DNA from: DATEOR01 sp035698665
Lineage (GTDB): Bacteria; Actinomycetota; Thermoleophilia; Gaiellales; Gaiellaceae
Direction: 5' to 3'
NCBI GenBank assembly: GCA_035698665.1
Contig: DASSBN010000017.1
Location: 1-15,210 of the forward strand
Length of the DNA: 15,210 nucleotides
Position numbers and translations under genes: made by a program. This document shows positions 1 to 6,607 of this stretch, piece by piece (the first letter of the stretch is position 1; each line of letters begins with the position of its first letter). The notes under the pieces were generated by a model. That model searched no databases. It was given only the letters and a program-made list of their open reading frames with translations, and had not been told where the DNA came from.

Positions 1-43
1 TAAGCCGCCACGTGGGCCGCGCGCAGACCGCTTAGCACACCCT

Positions 44-90
44 AAAAAAGAGCTGCGCACATCGTAAGCGGGCCTCAGGGCCCGCTTACG
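44..90 (-). terminator. Hairpin terminator of the Rid-family gene
   Basis: Bases 63-74 pair perfectly with 79-90, giving a 12-bp GC-rich stem with the four-base loop TCAG. The stop codon of the minus-strand Rid gene (75-77) lies in that loop. Read on the minus strand, a run of six T follows at 49-44, about 13 bases after the stem. The gap to the T run is longer than in a textbook intrinsic terminator, so function is inferred from position. Bases 1-43 show nothing I can assign. Confidence 0.5.
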
Positions 91-464
91 ACTGCCTCGG
101 CTTCGATCTCGACGAGCCAGCGGGAGTCGAGCAACCCGCCGGCCAAGAGCGTCGTGTTGGCCGGGCGGATGTCTCCGAAGATCTCGCCGTGCGCCTTGCC
201 GACGCCGTCGAAGTCCTCGGCCTTCACGAGGTAGACGCGGGTGCGCACGACGTCCGCGAACGAGGCGCCCGCTTCTTCCAGGGCGGCGCCGATGATCTCG
301 AAGCAGCGCCGCGCCTGCCCGTAGGAGTCCTCGGGAGGATCGGCGCCGTCCGGCATCACCGGCGCGGTGCCCGCCACGTAGACGTGCTTGCCGACGCGTA
401 CGGCGCGAGAAAAGCCGACGACCGGCTCGTAGGGCGAGCCCGACGAGATGAGCCTGCGCTCCAC
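75..464 (-). CDS. Rid-family (RidA/YjgF) protein
   Basis: A 129-aa protein, the usual length of the YjgF/YER057c/UK114 family of small trimeric proteins. Recognisable blocks are the N-terminal strand region around V28-G32 (VYVAG), the helix around Q50-G59, VVRTRVYL at 72-79 and the C-terminal LVEIEAEAV at 117-125. Canonical RidA imine/enamine deaminases have an arginine in a PAR motif. Here the matching block is P101-A102-N103, so that arginine is missing and deaminase activity is doubtful. An upstream in-frame extension exists, but the GTG at 464-462 gives the family length and lies six bases from a -10-like hexamer. The gene is divergent from the serine hydrolase, only 19 bases away, so shared control is possible. 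Family call confident; function uncertain. Confidence 0.85.
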   Translation of the reverse strand: MERRLISSGSPYEPVVGFSRAVRVGKHVYVAGTAPVMPDGADPPEDSYGQARRCFEIIGAALEEAGASFADVVRTRVYLVKAEDFDGVGKAHGEIFGDIRPANTTLLAGGLLDSRWLVEIEAEAVVSGP

Positions 465-483
465 GCGGCTAGTATCGCCGCCC
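465..483. promoter_or_regulatory. Divergent promoter pair between Rid and hydrolase genes
   Basis: Only 19 bases separate the two GTG starts. On the plus strand TAGTAT (470-475) lies eight bases before the GTG at 484. On the minus strand GATACT (476-471) lies six bases before the GTG at 464. Both distances suit leaderless transcripts that start at the initiation codon. The two hexamers occupy almost the same bases. The minus-strand hexamer is the weaker one, with G in place of the first T. Neither start has room for a Shine-Dalgarno sequence in the spacer. Confidence 0.5.
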
Positions 484-1290
484 GTGGATGCCCTCGCCCA
501 GATCGATGCGTGGCCGGTCGAGCATGCCTGCGCCGGAGTCGCGCGGGGGTCGGAGACGTGGACGCACGGGCCGGCCGACCGGACGTTCGCGTGGGCATCC
601 GTGACCAAGCTCTTCAGCGCGATGGCGACGCTCGTCGCGGCGGAGGAGGGCGTCCTCGACCTGGACGAACCGGCCGGGCCGCAGGGATCCACGGTCCGCC
701 ACTTGCTCGCGCACGCCTCTGGACTTCCCTTCGACGGGCCGCGTCCGATCTCCCAGCCGGGCAAGCGCCGGATCTACTCGAACACCGGTTTCGACCAGCT
801 CGGCGTCTTCCTCGAGGAGAAGGCCGAGATGCCCTTCGGCGACTACCTCCACGCCGCAGTGCTCGAGCCGCTCGCCCTCTCCGGCACGACGCTCGAAGGC
901 CCGCCGTCGTCCGGGCTCGCCGGGCCGCTCGACGACTTGCTGGCCTTCGGCCGCGAGCTCCAGGCGCCGACTCTCGTCGCGCCGGAGACCCTGGACGAGG
1001 CGACCTCGGTCCAGTTCCCCGGGCTCTCCGGGATCCTCCCCGACTTCGGGCGCTACGAGCCGCTCGACTGGGGGCTCGGCTTCGAGCTCCGCGGCGCGAA
1101 GGAGCCCCACTGGACGGGGACGGGCAACTCGCCACGGACCTTCGGCCACTTCGGCGGCGCCGGCAGCTTCCTCTGGGTCGACCCCGAGGCAGGCGTGGCG
1201 TGCGCCTCGCTCGCCGACCGGCAGTTCGGGCAGTGGGCGAAGGACGCCTGGCCGCCGCTTTCCGACGCCGTTCTCGCGGAGCTACGATGA
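484..1290 (+). CDS. Beta-lactamase-family serine hydrolase (class C fold)
   Basis: A 268-aa member of the beta-lactamase/penicillin-binding/esterase superfamily (Pfam Beta-lactamase type). From the GTG at 484, the SxxK catalytic motif is S39-V-T-K42, the YxN motif is Y98-S-N100, and a C-terminal HFG block at 222-224 takes the place of KTG/HxG. HLLAHASGLP at 73-82 is typical of the family. It is shorter than AmpC-type enzymes (about 360 aa) and has no clear signal peptide, so a cytoplasmic esterase or peptidase is more likely than a secreted beta-lactamase. Substrate unknown. An in-frame ATG at 448 would add 12 residues but would overlap the divergent Rid gene and place the -10 inside the coding region. 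The GTG is preferred. Confidence 0.85.
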   Translation: MDALAQIDAWPVEHACAGVARGSETWTHGPADRTFAWASVTKLFSAMATLVAAEEGVLDLDEPAGPQGSTVRHLLAHASGLPFDGPRPISQPGKRRIYSNTGFDQLGVFLEEKAEMPFGDYLHAAVLEPLALSGTTLEGPPSSGLAGPLDDLLAFGRELQAPTLVAPETLDEATSVQFPGLSGILPDFGRYEPLDWGLGFELRGAKEPHWTGTGNSPRTFGHFGGAGSFLWVDPEAGVACASLADRQFGQWAKDAWPPLSDAVLAELR

Positions 1291-1299
1291 CGAGGAGCC

Positions 1300-1482
1300 G
1301 TGTGGAACCTCCTGATCATCGTCGTCTGCTACACGTTCGCGGCGCTCTGCCTTCGCTTCCTCGGCGGGTTCAACTCGGCGGCTGACGCACTATCCACCTG
1401 GGGCCGGCGCTCGTCGCTCACGAGGATCCGCAAGCGCGGCCTGACGCTTCGCAGCTACGCGCGCTCGCGGATCTCGTCGTAG
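1300..1482 (+). CDS. Small single-span membrane protein, hypothetical
   Basis: A 60-aa reading frame starting with GTG ten bases after the hydrolase stop. Residues 4-20 are strongly hydrophobic and would form one transmembrane helix. The rest is basic and serine-rich (GRRSSLTRIRKR around 35-46). GAGGAG at 1292-1297 could act as a ribosome binding site but is unusually close, two bases from the start. Its 3' end overlaps the convergent cNMP-fold gene by 28 bases. I recognise no family. The plausible helix with a positively charged tail argues for a real gene; the poor ribosome-site spacing and the overlap argue against it. Confidence 0.4.
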   Translation: MWNLLIIVVCYTFAALCLRFLGGFNSAADALSTWGRRSSLTRIRKRGLTLRSYARSRISS

Positions 1483-1748
1483 ACCGCTCGCTCGCAGCTC
1501 GCGACCGTCGCGGGAGTCATGGCTGTCACGCCAGTTGAGAAGCTGTCGCCCGGCCGCAGTAGCCCGCCCTCGCCGCGCAGCATCCCGGAGAGGACGACTC
1601 CGAAGCGGCCGGCGCCGTCGAACCCTTCGCCCGCCGCGAGCTCCTTGCGCTCCATCCGCTCCGCCAGGCGCATCAGCGTCTCGCCGGGGACGCCGGCCAG
1701 CTCCGCTATTCGGGCCAGCTCGTTCGCCGTCGCGCTCTGGTGCCTCAC
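1455..1748 (-). CDS. Free-standing cyclic-nucleotide-binding-fold protein
   Basis: A 97-aa protein. Its pattern matches the N-terminal half of Crp/Fnr-type effector domains: a lead helix (LARIAELAG), RMERKELAAGEGF about a third of the way in, a GVVLSGMLRGEGG hairpin, then LLRPGDSF followed by TPATVASCERAVYDEI. No helix-turn-helix or other output domain follows. The usual phosphate-binding arginine segment (RxAxV) is not obvious, so nucleotide binding is uncertain; it may be a structural cupin-like relative. The GTG start (1748-1746) overlaps the TGA of the upstream 45-aa gene in a GTGA arrangement, implying translational coupling. This is stronger evidence for the start than the longer in-frame extension upstream, which is arginine-rich noise. 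Confidence 0.65.
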   Translation of the reverse strand: MRHQSATANELARIAELAGVPGETLMRLAERMERKELAAGEGFDGAGRFGVVLSGMLRGEGGLLRPGDSFSTGVTAMTPATVASCERAVYDEIRERA

Positions 1749-1882
1749 CGCTCTTCGTCGGGGTCGATGACGCGCTCGGGATCCTCGTGCGCGGGATACC
1801 GCTGCGCGTCCTCGTCCCGCCGGCGCTCGGGCGGCGCGTCCTTCTCCTCTTCGGTGGGCTCGGGTGTCTCGCCGGTGGACAT
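1745..1882 (-). CDS. 45-aa acidic protein, hypothetical
   Basis: A short ORF from ATG at 1882-1880. The product is highly charged and probably disordered. It is rich in Glu, Asp, Pro and Arg (TEEEKDAPPERRRDED near the middle) and has no hydrophobic core or membrane segment. No family recognised. Support for it being real: a TACGAT -10 hexamer nine bases upstream (1897-1892), and a GTGA stop/start overlap with the following cNMP-fold gene, which suggests a two-gene operon. It might be a partner or tail of the downstream protein; that is inference. Confidence 0.6.
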   Translation of the reverse strand: MSTGETPEPTEEEKDAPPERRRDEDAQRYPAHEDPERVIDPDEER

Positions 1883-1883
1883 A

Positions 1884-1897
1884 TAGGCTCGATCGTA
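1884..1897. promoter_or_regulatory. Divergent promoters for Nudix and acidic-protein genes
   Basis: The two ATG codons are separated by 14 bases. On the plus strand TAGGCT (1884-1889) is seven bases before the ATG at 1897. On the minus strand TACGAT (1897-1892) is nine bases before the ATG at 1882. The minus-strand hexamer overlaps the first base of the Nudix start codon. Both fit leaderless initiation, and the two genes could not be transcribed at the same moment without polymerase interference. Confidence 0.5.
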
Positions 1898-2412
1898 TGC
1901 CACGAAGCCCGTTTTTCGACGGCTGGAAGAGCTGTCCCCGCTGCACCGCGGAGCTGGACGTCGTCGACGCGATCGCGAAGTGCCCGGAGTGCGGCCTGCG
2001 CGTCTACGCGAACCCCGGGCCGACGGTGAGCGCGCTCGTCTTCGACGGGGACGGGCGGATCCTGCTCGCCCGGCGCGCCGCGGATCCGGGCCGCGGCCTG
2101 TGGGATCTCCTGGGCGGCTTCGCAGACGAAGGCGAGGAGCCGCTCGAGACGCTGGCACGCGAGCTCCGCGAGGAGACCGGAGTCGAGATCGAGCCGCTCG
2201 AGTTCTACGGCGCGTGGCCCGACCGCTACGGAGACGGGGGCATCTGGACGCTCAACCTTTACTGGACCGCCCGCATCGCTTCGGGCGAGCCCGAACCTGC
2301 GGACGACGTCGCCGAGGTCGCGTGGTTCGCGCGCGACGAGCTCCCCCCGTGGGACGACTTTGCGTTCGAGAACACCGTTGCCGTTCTCAGGGCGTGGAAA
2401 GAGGGTCTGTAA
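1897..2412 (+). CDS. Zinc-ribbon Nudix hydrolase
   Basis: A 171-aa protein. An N-terminal zinc ribbon has cysteines C13, C16, C29 and C32 (CPRC and CPEC). A Nudix domain follows with a complete signature GX5EX7REUXEEXGU: G74, E80, then RELREETGV at 88-96. Nudix enzymes hydrolyse nucleoside diphosphates linked to another moiety using Mg2+ held by the REUXEE glutamates. The ribbon plus Nudix layout resembles a NudC/ADP-ribose-pyrophosphatase-like group, but the NADH pyrophosphatase specificity motif (SQPWPFPxS) is not seen, so the substrate is unassigned. The ATG at 1897 is chosen over the upstream in-frame ATG at 1864 because the latter lies inside the divergent gene and because of the TAGGCT hexamer at 1884. 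Confidence 0.9.
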   Translation: MPRSPFFDGWKSCPRCTAELDVVDAIAKCPECGLRVYANPGPTVSALVFDGDGRILLARRAADPGRGLWDLLGGFADEGEEPLETLARELREETGVEIEPLEFYGAWPDRYGDGGIWTLNLYWTARIASGEPEPADDVAEVAWFARDELPPWDDFAFENTVAVLRAWKEGL

Positions 2413-2422
2413 GGGTCGAAAA

Positions 2423-2440
2423 ATGGGCCGAACGGCCCAT
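2423..2440 (+). terminator. Hairpin after the Nudix gene (weak terminator)
   Basis: ATGGGCC (2423-2429) pairs with GGCCCAT (2434-2440) around the loop GAAC, starting ten bases after the Nudix stop. There is no T run after it on the plus strand. On the minus strand a run of five A/T bases (TTTTT, 2423-2419) follows, so it could also stop any read-through coming from the other side. AGTCCGGACT (2446-2455), a perfect 10-bp palindrome, sits between this hairpin and the next promoter and could be an operator. Both roles are speculative. Confidence 0.35.
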
Positions 2441-2462
2441 GTAGAAGTCCGGACTCCCTGCC

Positions 2463-2468
2463 GATAAT
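2463..2468 (+). promoter_or_regulatory. -10 element of the 47-aa protein gene
   Basis: GATAAT matches the TATAAT consensus in five of six positions and ends nine bases before the TTG at 2478. This is the spacing seen at the other leaderless starts in this window. No clear -35 was found. This hexamer is the main reason for choosing the TTG as start. Confidence 0.5.
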
Positions 2469-2477
2469 CCAGCCACG

Positions 2478-2621
2478 TTGGCTGAGCGCGGCACGCACCG
2501 GATCGACGACGACCTCTCGGAGGAGTGGCTCGACGCCTTCGTGGCCGAGGGCCTCGCTGACGTCGAGTCCTATCTCCGCAAGCACGCCGACTTCCAGAGC
2601 TTCCTGGAAGACAGAGACTAG
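2478..2621 (+). CDS. 47-aa acidic helical protein, hypothetical
   Basis: A short ORF with a TTG start. The product is acidic with an amphipathic pattern (EEWLDAFVAEGLADVESYL in its middle) and ends SFLEDRD. It is probably two short helices without membrane segments. No family recognised. Evidence for reality: coding-like amino-acid composition, a -10 element at the right distance, and a neat fit between the Nudix hairpin and the convergent thioredoxin gene, whose stop is 11 bases away. The start is uncertain because TTG is rare, though no ATG or GTG lies nearby in frame upstream. Confidence 0.6.
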   Translation: MAERGTHRIDDDLSEEWLDAFVAEGLADVESYLRKHADFQSFLEDRD

Positions 2622-2632
2622 TTCCGGCGCTT

Positions 2633-2950
2633 CTACGCTTCGACGAGCCCGAGAGACTTCTCGAGCATGGTCTTCGGCTGCGCGCCGACCGCGGCGGCCT
2701 TCGGCTCGCCGGAGTCGAACAGGATCATCGTCGGGATGCTCATCACGCCGTAGCGGCGGGCGAGCTCGGGCTCCTCGTCGATGTTGACCTTCACCAGCCG
2801 CAGATCCGAGCGCTCTTGGACGATCTGGTCGAGCACCGGCGCCACCGCGTGGCACGGGCCGCACCATTCCGCCCAGAAATCGACGAGCACGGGACTTTCT
2901 GCCCCGAGCACCTCGGTGTCGAATGTGTCAGTTGTGATCGTGTCTGCCAT
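2633..2950 (-). CDS. trxA: Thioredoxin
   Basis: A 105-aa single-domain thioredoxin, the standard length. The redox motif W29-C30-G31-P32-C33 is intact, as are the buried aspartate D24 (VDFWA), the cis-proline P73 (SIPT) and the KVNIDEEPELARRYGV segment. It is a cytoplasmic disulfide reductase recycled by thioredoxin reductase, which is not in this window. The ATG at 2950-2948 gives the full family length. TACGTT sits nine bases upstream, and GAAGGG between them could also serve as a ribosome binding site. The gene is divergent from ileS, 28 bases apart. Confidence 0.95.
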   Translation of the reverse strand: MADTITTDTFDTEVLGAESPVLVDFWAEWCGPCHAVAPVLDQIVQERSDLRLVKVNIDEEPELARRYGVMSIPTMILFDSGEPKAAAVGAQPKTMLEKSLGLVEA

Positions 2951-2959
2951 GACCCTTCA

Positions 2960-2969
2960 AACGTAGACT
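2960..2969. promoter_or_regulatory. Overlapping divergent -10 elements, trxA and ileS
   Basis: On the plus strand TAGACT (2964-2969) is nine bases before the ileS ATG. On the minus strand TACGTT (2965-2960) is nine bases before the trxA ATG. The two TANNNT hexamers share the self-complementary TA at 2964-2965 and are placed symmetrically, so the site looks like one bidirectional promoter. No convincing -35 hexamer was found on either side. Confidence 0.55.
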
Positions 2970-2978
2970 GACCCGCGA

Positions 2979-5900
2979 ATGTTCCAGCCGCTTCCCTCAG
3001 TACCCGATCACCCCGGACTCGAACGCGAGGTGCTCGACTGGTGGGAGGAAAAGCAGGTCTTCGAGCGGCTCCGCGAGCTCAATCGCGAGGGCCCGAAGTG
3101 GAGCTTCGTGGACGGCCCGATCACGGCGAACAACCCGATGGGCGTGCACCACTGCTGGGGCCGCACGCTGAAGGACGTCTTCCAGCGCTACAAGGCCCTG
3201 CAGGGCTTCGACCAGCGCTACCAGAACGGGTTCGACTGTCAGGGCCTCTGGGTCGAGGTGAACGTCGAGCGCCAGCTCGGGCTCAACTCGAAGCGCGAGA
3301 TCGAGGACTACGGGCTCGCCGCCTTCGCCGAGAAGTGCAAGCAGTCGGTCGCGGAGTACTCCGAGGTGATCACAGACCAGTCGAAGCGTCTCGGCATGTG
3401 GATGGACTGGGACAACGACTACTACACGTTCTCGGACACGAACATCGAGTACATCTGGCGCTTCCTGAAGACGGTGCATGAGCGCGGGTGGCTCTACATG
3501 GGCCACCGCTCGAACGTCTGGTGCCCTCGCTGCGGGACGTCCATCTCCCAGCACGAGCTGATCGGGTCGTACGAGGACAGGAGCGACCCGTCGCTCTACG
3601 TCCGCCTGCCGCTCCTGGACGGCGAGGGCGAGGCGCTCGTCGTCTGGACGACGACGCCCTGGACGCTTCCCGCCAATGTGGCCGCTGCTGTCGACCCCGA
3701 GGCCGAATATGTGAAGCTCTCGACCGCCGACGGCCTGCTCTGGGTCGCCGAGGCGAGGCTGCCCGACCTCCCCTTCGGCGGCGAGGTGGTCGCGAAGGCG
3801 AAGGGCGCCGAGCTCGTCGGCAGGCGCTACGAGGGGCCCTACGACCACCTTCAGGCCGCCGAGGAGGTCGAGCACCGCGTCATCCCATGGGACGACGTGA
3901 CCATGGAGGAGGGCACGGGCATCGTCCACATCGCTCCGGGCTGCGGCGCCGAGGACTTCGAGCTCTCCCGGGTCCACGACCTGCCGGTCCTGGCGCCGGT
4001 GGACGAGGCGGGCCGCTTCTACGACTCCTACGGCTGGCTGCACGGCACGTCGACCGCCGAGGCGAAGGATCAGATCATCGGCGACCTCGGCGAGCGCGGC
4101 CGGCTGCTCGAGGCCGGCGAGATCGTCCACCGCTACCCCGTCTGCTGGCGCTGCCATACGCCGCTCATCTTCCGGATCGTCGACGAGTGGTTCATCGCCT
4201 GCGACGAGATCCGCCAGCCGATGCTCGAAGCGAACGCGACCGTGGAGTGGACGCCCGACTTCTACTCGAAGCGCATGGACGACTGGCTTCGCAACATGGG
4301 CGACTGGAACATCTCCCGGAAGCGCTACTTCGGCCTGCCGCTGCCGTTCTACCCGTGCGAATGCGGGAAGCTCAACGTCATCGGCTCGCGGGCCGAGCTC
4401 GAGGAGCGCGCGACGGGCGGCCTCGCGGAGCTCCTGGAGCTGCACCGGCCCTGGATCGACGACGTGCCGATCAGCTGCGAGGAGTGCGGGGAGGAGGTGC
4501 GGCGCATCCCGGAGGTGGGCGACGCCTGGCTCGACGCGGGCATCGTCCCCTTCTCGACGCTCGGCTGGCAGAACGCCGAGTGGCGCGAGCGCGGCTATGC
4601 GAACGGGGCCTCCGAGGGCCTCTCCGGCGCGGACCTTCCGGACCACGCGTACTGGGAGACATGGTTCCCGGCCGACTGGGTCTCGGAGATGCGAGAGCAG
4701 ATCCGCCTGTGGTTCTACTCGCAGCTCTTCATGTCGGTCGCGCTCGTCGGGAAGGCGCCGTACCGGCAGATCCTCGCCTACGAGAAGCTCCGGGACGAGA
4801 CCGGCAAGGAGATGCACAAGTCCTGGGGGAATGCGATCGAGGCCAACGAGGCCATGGACAAGATGGGCGCAGACGTGATGCGGTTCATGTACTGCGACCA
4901 CGTCCCCCAGCAGAACCTGAACTTCGGCTACGGGCCCGCGAACGAGGTCAAGCGGCGCCTCCTCACCTTCTGGAACTCGGCCTCGTTCTTCGTCCTCTAC
5001 GCGAACATCGAGCGGTTCAAGCCGACGTATCGCGACCTGGCCGCCGGCCCCGAGCTCGAAGAGCTCCGCCCGCTCGACCGCTGGCTCCTGGCGCGGACAC
5101 AGCAGCTCGTCCAGGAGGCGACGGACGCCTACGAGCGCTTCTGGACGCCTGACGTCACGAGCGCGTGGGAGCGGTTCACCGACGACCTCTCGAACTGGTA
5201 CATCCGTCGCTCGCGCAAGCGCTTCTACGGCCTCGACGAGGCCGCGTTCAGAACGCTCTGGTACGCGCTCGTCCAGGCGGTCCGGGTGATCGCGCCGGTG
5301 ATGCCGTTCCTCGCCGAGCACATGTGGCGAAACCTCGCCGCCTCCGTGCGCGGTGCCCCCGAGAGCGCCTTCCTCGCAGGCTGGCCGCAGCCGGCGGCGC
5401 GCTACGAGGATCCCGAGCTCCTGGCGGAGGTGGGAGATGCACGGCGCGTCGCCGAGCTCGCCCGCGCGGCGCGCGATGCCGCGGGGATCAAGCTGCGCCA
5501 GCCGCTCCGGCGGCTCGTCGTCGCAACCTCCGATCCGGGGCGGCGCATGCTCATCTCCAGGCAGGTCGAGGAGCTCGCCGCCGAGCTCCGCGTGAAGGAG
5601 GTGGCGATCCTCGAGAGCCCGGGCGAGGTCGCCGAGATGCGCGCGAAGCCCCGGCTCGACCTGGTCGGCCCACGCTACGGCCCGAATCTCCCCGAGCTCA
5701 GGAAGCTCCTCGACGAGGGCAGCTTCGAGGTCTCGAACGGAACCTTGCGCGCCGGCGCCTACATCCTTTCGAAGGGCGAGTTCATGCTCGAGTACGCGCC
5801 GCGAGAGGGCTGGGAGGTCAAGCACGAGGACGAGTACGTGGTGGGCGTCGACACCCGGCTCGACGACGAGCTCCGGACGGAGGGCCGCGTGTACGACCTC

Positions 5901-6077
5901 ATCCACGCCGTGCAGCGACTGCGCCGCGACGCGGGCCTCGAGGTCACGGACCGCATCGTGCTCACCATCCCGAAGGAGGACGAGGATCTGCTGAAGCACC
6001 GGGATTGGATCGCGGCCGAGACGCTTGCACAGGACGTCGAGGTGGGCGCCGAGCTGGCGGTGCGCAAGGTCGAATGA
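2979..6077 (+). CDS. ileS: Isoleucyl-tRNA synthetase with a GVHH active-site motif
   Basis: A 1032-aa class I enzyme that charges tRNA-Ile. The N-terminal catalytic motif aligned to HIGH reads G55-V-H-H58. The KMSKS loop is E611-M-H-K-S615. The CP1 editing domain is present, with W223-TTTPWT and G321-CGAEDF (D326) for hydrolysis of Val-tRNA. Cysteine pairs C182/C185 with C389/C392, and C460/C462 with C500/C503, look like zinc sites. The anticodon-binding region starts near residue 690 and is followed by a long C-terminal domain. Length and motif context point to type 2 (eukaryote-like) IleRS, the group known for low sensitivity to mupirocin. I recall GxHH variants of this group being linked to very high mupirocin resistance. 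The ATG at 2979 follows a -10 hexamer by nine bases. The stop overlaps the next gene (ATGA). Confidence 0.97.
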   Translation: MFQPLPSVPDHPGLEREVLDWWEEKQVFERLRELNREGPKWSFVDGPITANNPMGVHHCWGRTLKDVFQRYKALQGFDQRYQNGFDCQGLWVEVNVERQLGLNSKREIEDYGLAAFAEKCKQSVAEYSEVITDQSKRLGMWMDWDNDYYTFSDTNIEYIWRFLKTVHERGWLYMGHRSNVWCPRCGTSISQHELIGSYEDRSDPSLYVRLPLLDGEGEALVVWTTTPWTLPANVAAAVDPEAEYVKLSTADGLLWVAEARLPDLPFGGEVVAKAKGAELVGRRYEGPYDHLQAAEEVEHRVIPWDDVTMEEGTGIVHIAPGCGAEDFELSRVHDLPVLAPVDEAGRFYDSYGWLHGTSTAEAKDQIIGDLGERGRLLEAGEIVHRYPVCWRCHTPLIFRIVDEWFIACDEIRQPMLEANATVEWTPDFYSKRMDDWLRNMGDWNISRKRYFGLPLPFYPCECGKLNVIGSRAELEERATGGLAELLELHRPWIDDVPISCEECGEEVRRIPEVGDAWLDAGIVPFSTLGWQNAEWRERGYANGASEGLSGADLPDHAYWETWFPADWVSEMREQIRLWFYSQLFMSVALVGKAPYRQILAYEKLRDETGKEMHKSWGNAIEANEAMDKMGADVMRFMYCDHVPQQNLNFGYGPANEVKRRLLTFWNSASFFVLYANIERFKPTYRDLAAGPELEELRPLDRWLLARTQQLVQEATDAYERFWTPDVTSAWERFTDDLSNWYIRRSRKRFYGLDEAAFRTLWYALVQAVRVIAPVMPFLAEHMWRNLAASVRGAPESAFLAGWPQPAARYEDPELLAEVGDARRVAELARAARDAAGIKLRQPLRRLVVATSDPGRRMLISRQVEELAAELRVKEVAILESPGEVAEMRAKPRLDLVGPRYGPNLPELRKLLDEGSFEVSNGTLRAGAYILSKGEFMLEYAPREGWEVKHEDEYVVGVDTRLDDELRTEGRVYDLIHAVQRLRRDAGLEVTDRIVLTIPKEDEDLLKHRDWIAAETLAQDVEVGAELAVRKVE

Positions 6078-6607
6078 GCCGTCTCGTCCTGGCCGCGGTG
6101 GTCGTCCTCGTCGCAGTGGCGGCGGCCGATGCGATCAGGCCCGAGAGCAAGGAGCGGGCGATCTCGGAGGCCTCGAACCGCGCGGCGGCACCGACCTCGC
6201 TCCAGCGCTCGTCTTCCGGCTACGTCGCTGTGGGCCCCTTCACCCGCAAGCGAGTCCTGCACCACGGACGCGAGTACCTCAGCACGGCGGCCATCGATGC
6301 GGCCTTCCCGAGCCTCGAGGCCGGCGAGCCGTTCGACATCTCGCACCTCGCCACGGCCGCGGACGGCACGCTCGCGCTCGCGATCTACCGCTTCCCCGCG
6401 AAGAAGCCGGTCGAGGCCGCGGTCGAGCTCTGGCGCGAGCGGCGGCTGCTGGCCGCGTTCCCGGTCCCGGCCGGGAGCTTCGGCGGAGGGCTCGGCTTCG
6501 CCGACGAGGGCCGGCTCGTCGCGACGCTCCTCTCCGACGGGCATTCGGTCGTGCTCTTCACCCGCACGGGCAGGCGGGTGGGCAGCGTGTCGGCTACGTC
6601 CTGGTGA
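6074..6607 (+). CDS. Exported protein of unknown function coupled to ileS
   Basis: A 177-aa protein whose ATG overlaps the ileS stop (ATGA), so it is translationally coupled to it. Residues 1-20 are a hydrophobic signal sequence or membrane anchor (LVLAAVVVLVAVAAADA), with no lipobox cysteine. The rest is alternating strand-like sequence, with two similar stretches around ADGTLALAIYRF and DEGRLVATLLSDG that resemble blades of a beta-propeller. At this length it could hold only part of one. No family recognised. Its last 14 bases overlap the convergent ispH gene. The link to ileS may be purely positional; nothing in the sequence ties it to tRNA charging. Confidence 0.75.
   Translation: MSRLVLAAVVVLVAVAAADAIRPESKERAISEASNRAAAPTSLQRSSSGYVAVGPFTRKRVLHHGREYLSTAAIDAAFPSLEAGEPFDISHLATAADGTLALAIYRFPAKKPVEAAVELWRERRLLAAFPVPAGSFGGGLGFADEGRLVATLLSDGHSVVLFTRTGRRVGSVSATSW

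Noticed and set aside
465..764. N-terminal extension of the Rid protein up to 764
   Set aside because: The extra 100 residues have no family match, run antisense through the hydrolase catalytic region, and would double the usual length.
2997..5999. 1000-codon open frame antisense to ileS
   Set aside because: It mirrors the codon structure of a certain IleRS gene; in GC-rich DNA long antisense frames are expected, and the product is a charged low-complexity sequence with no fold-like pattern.
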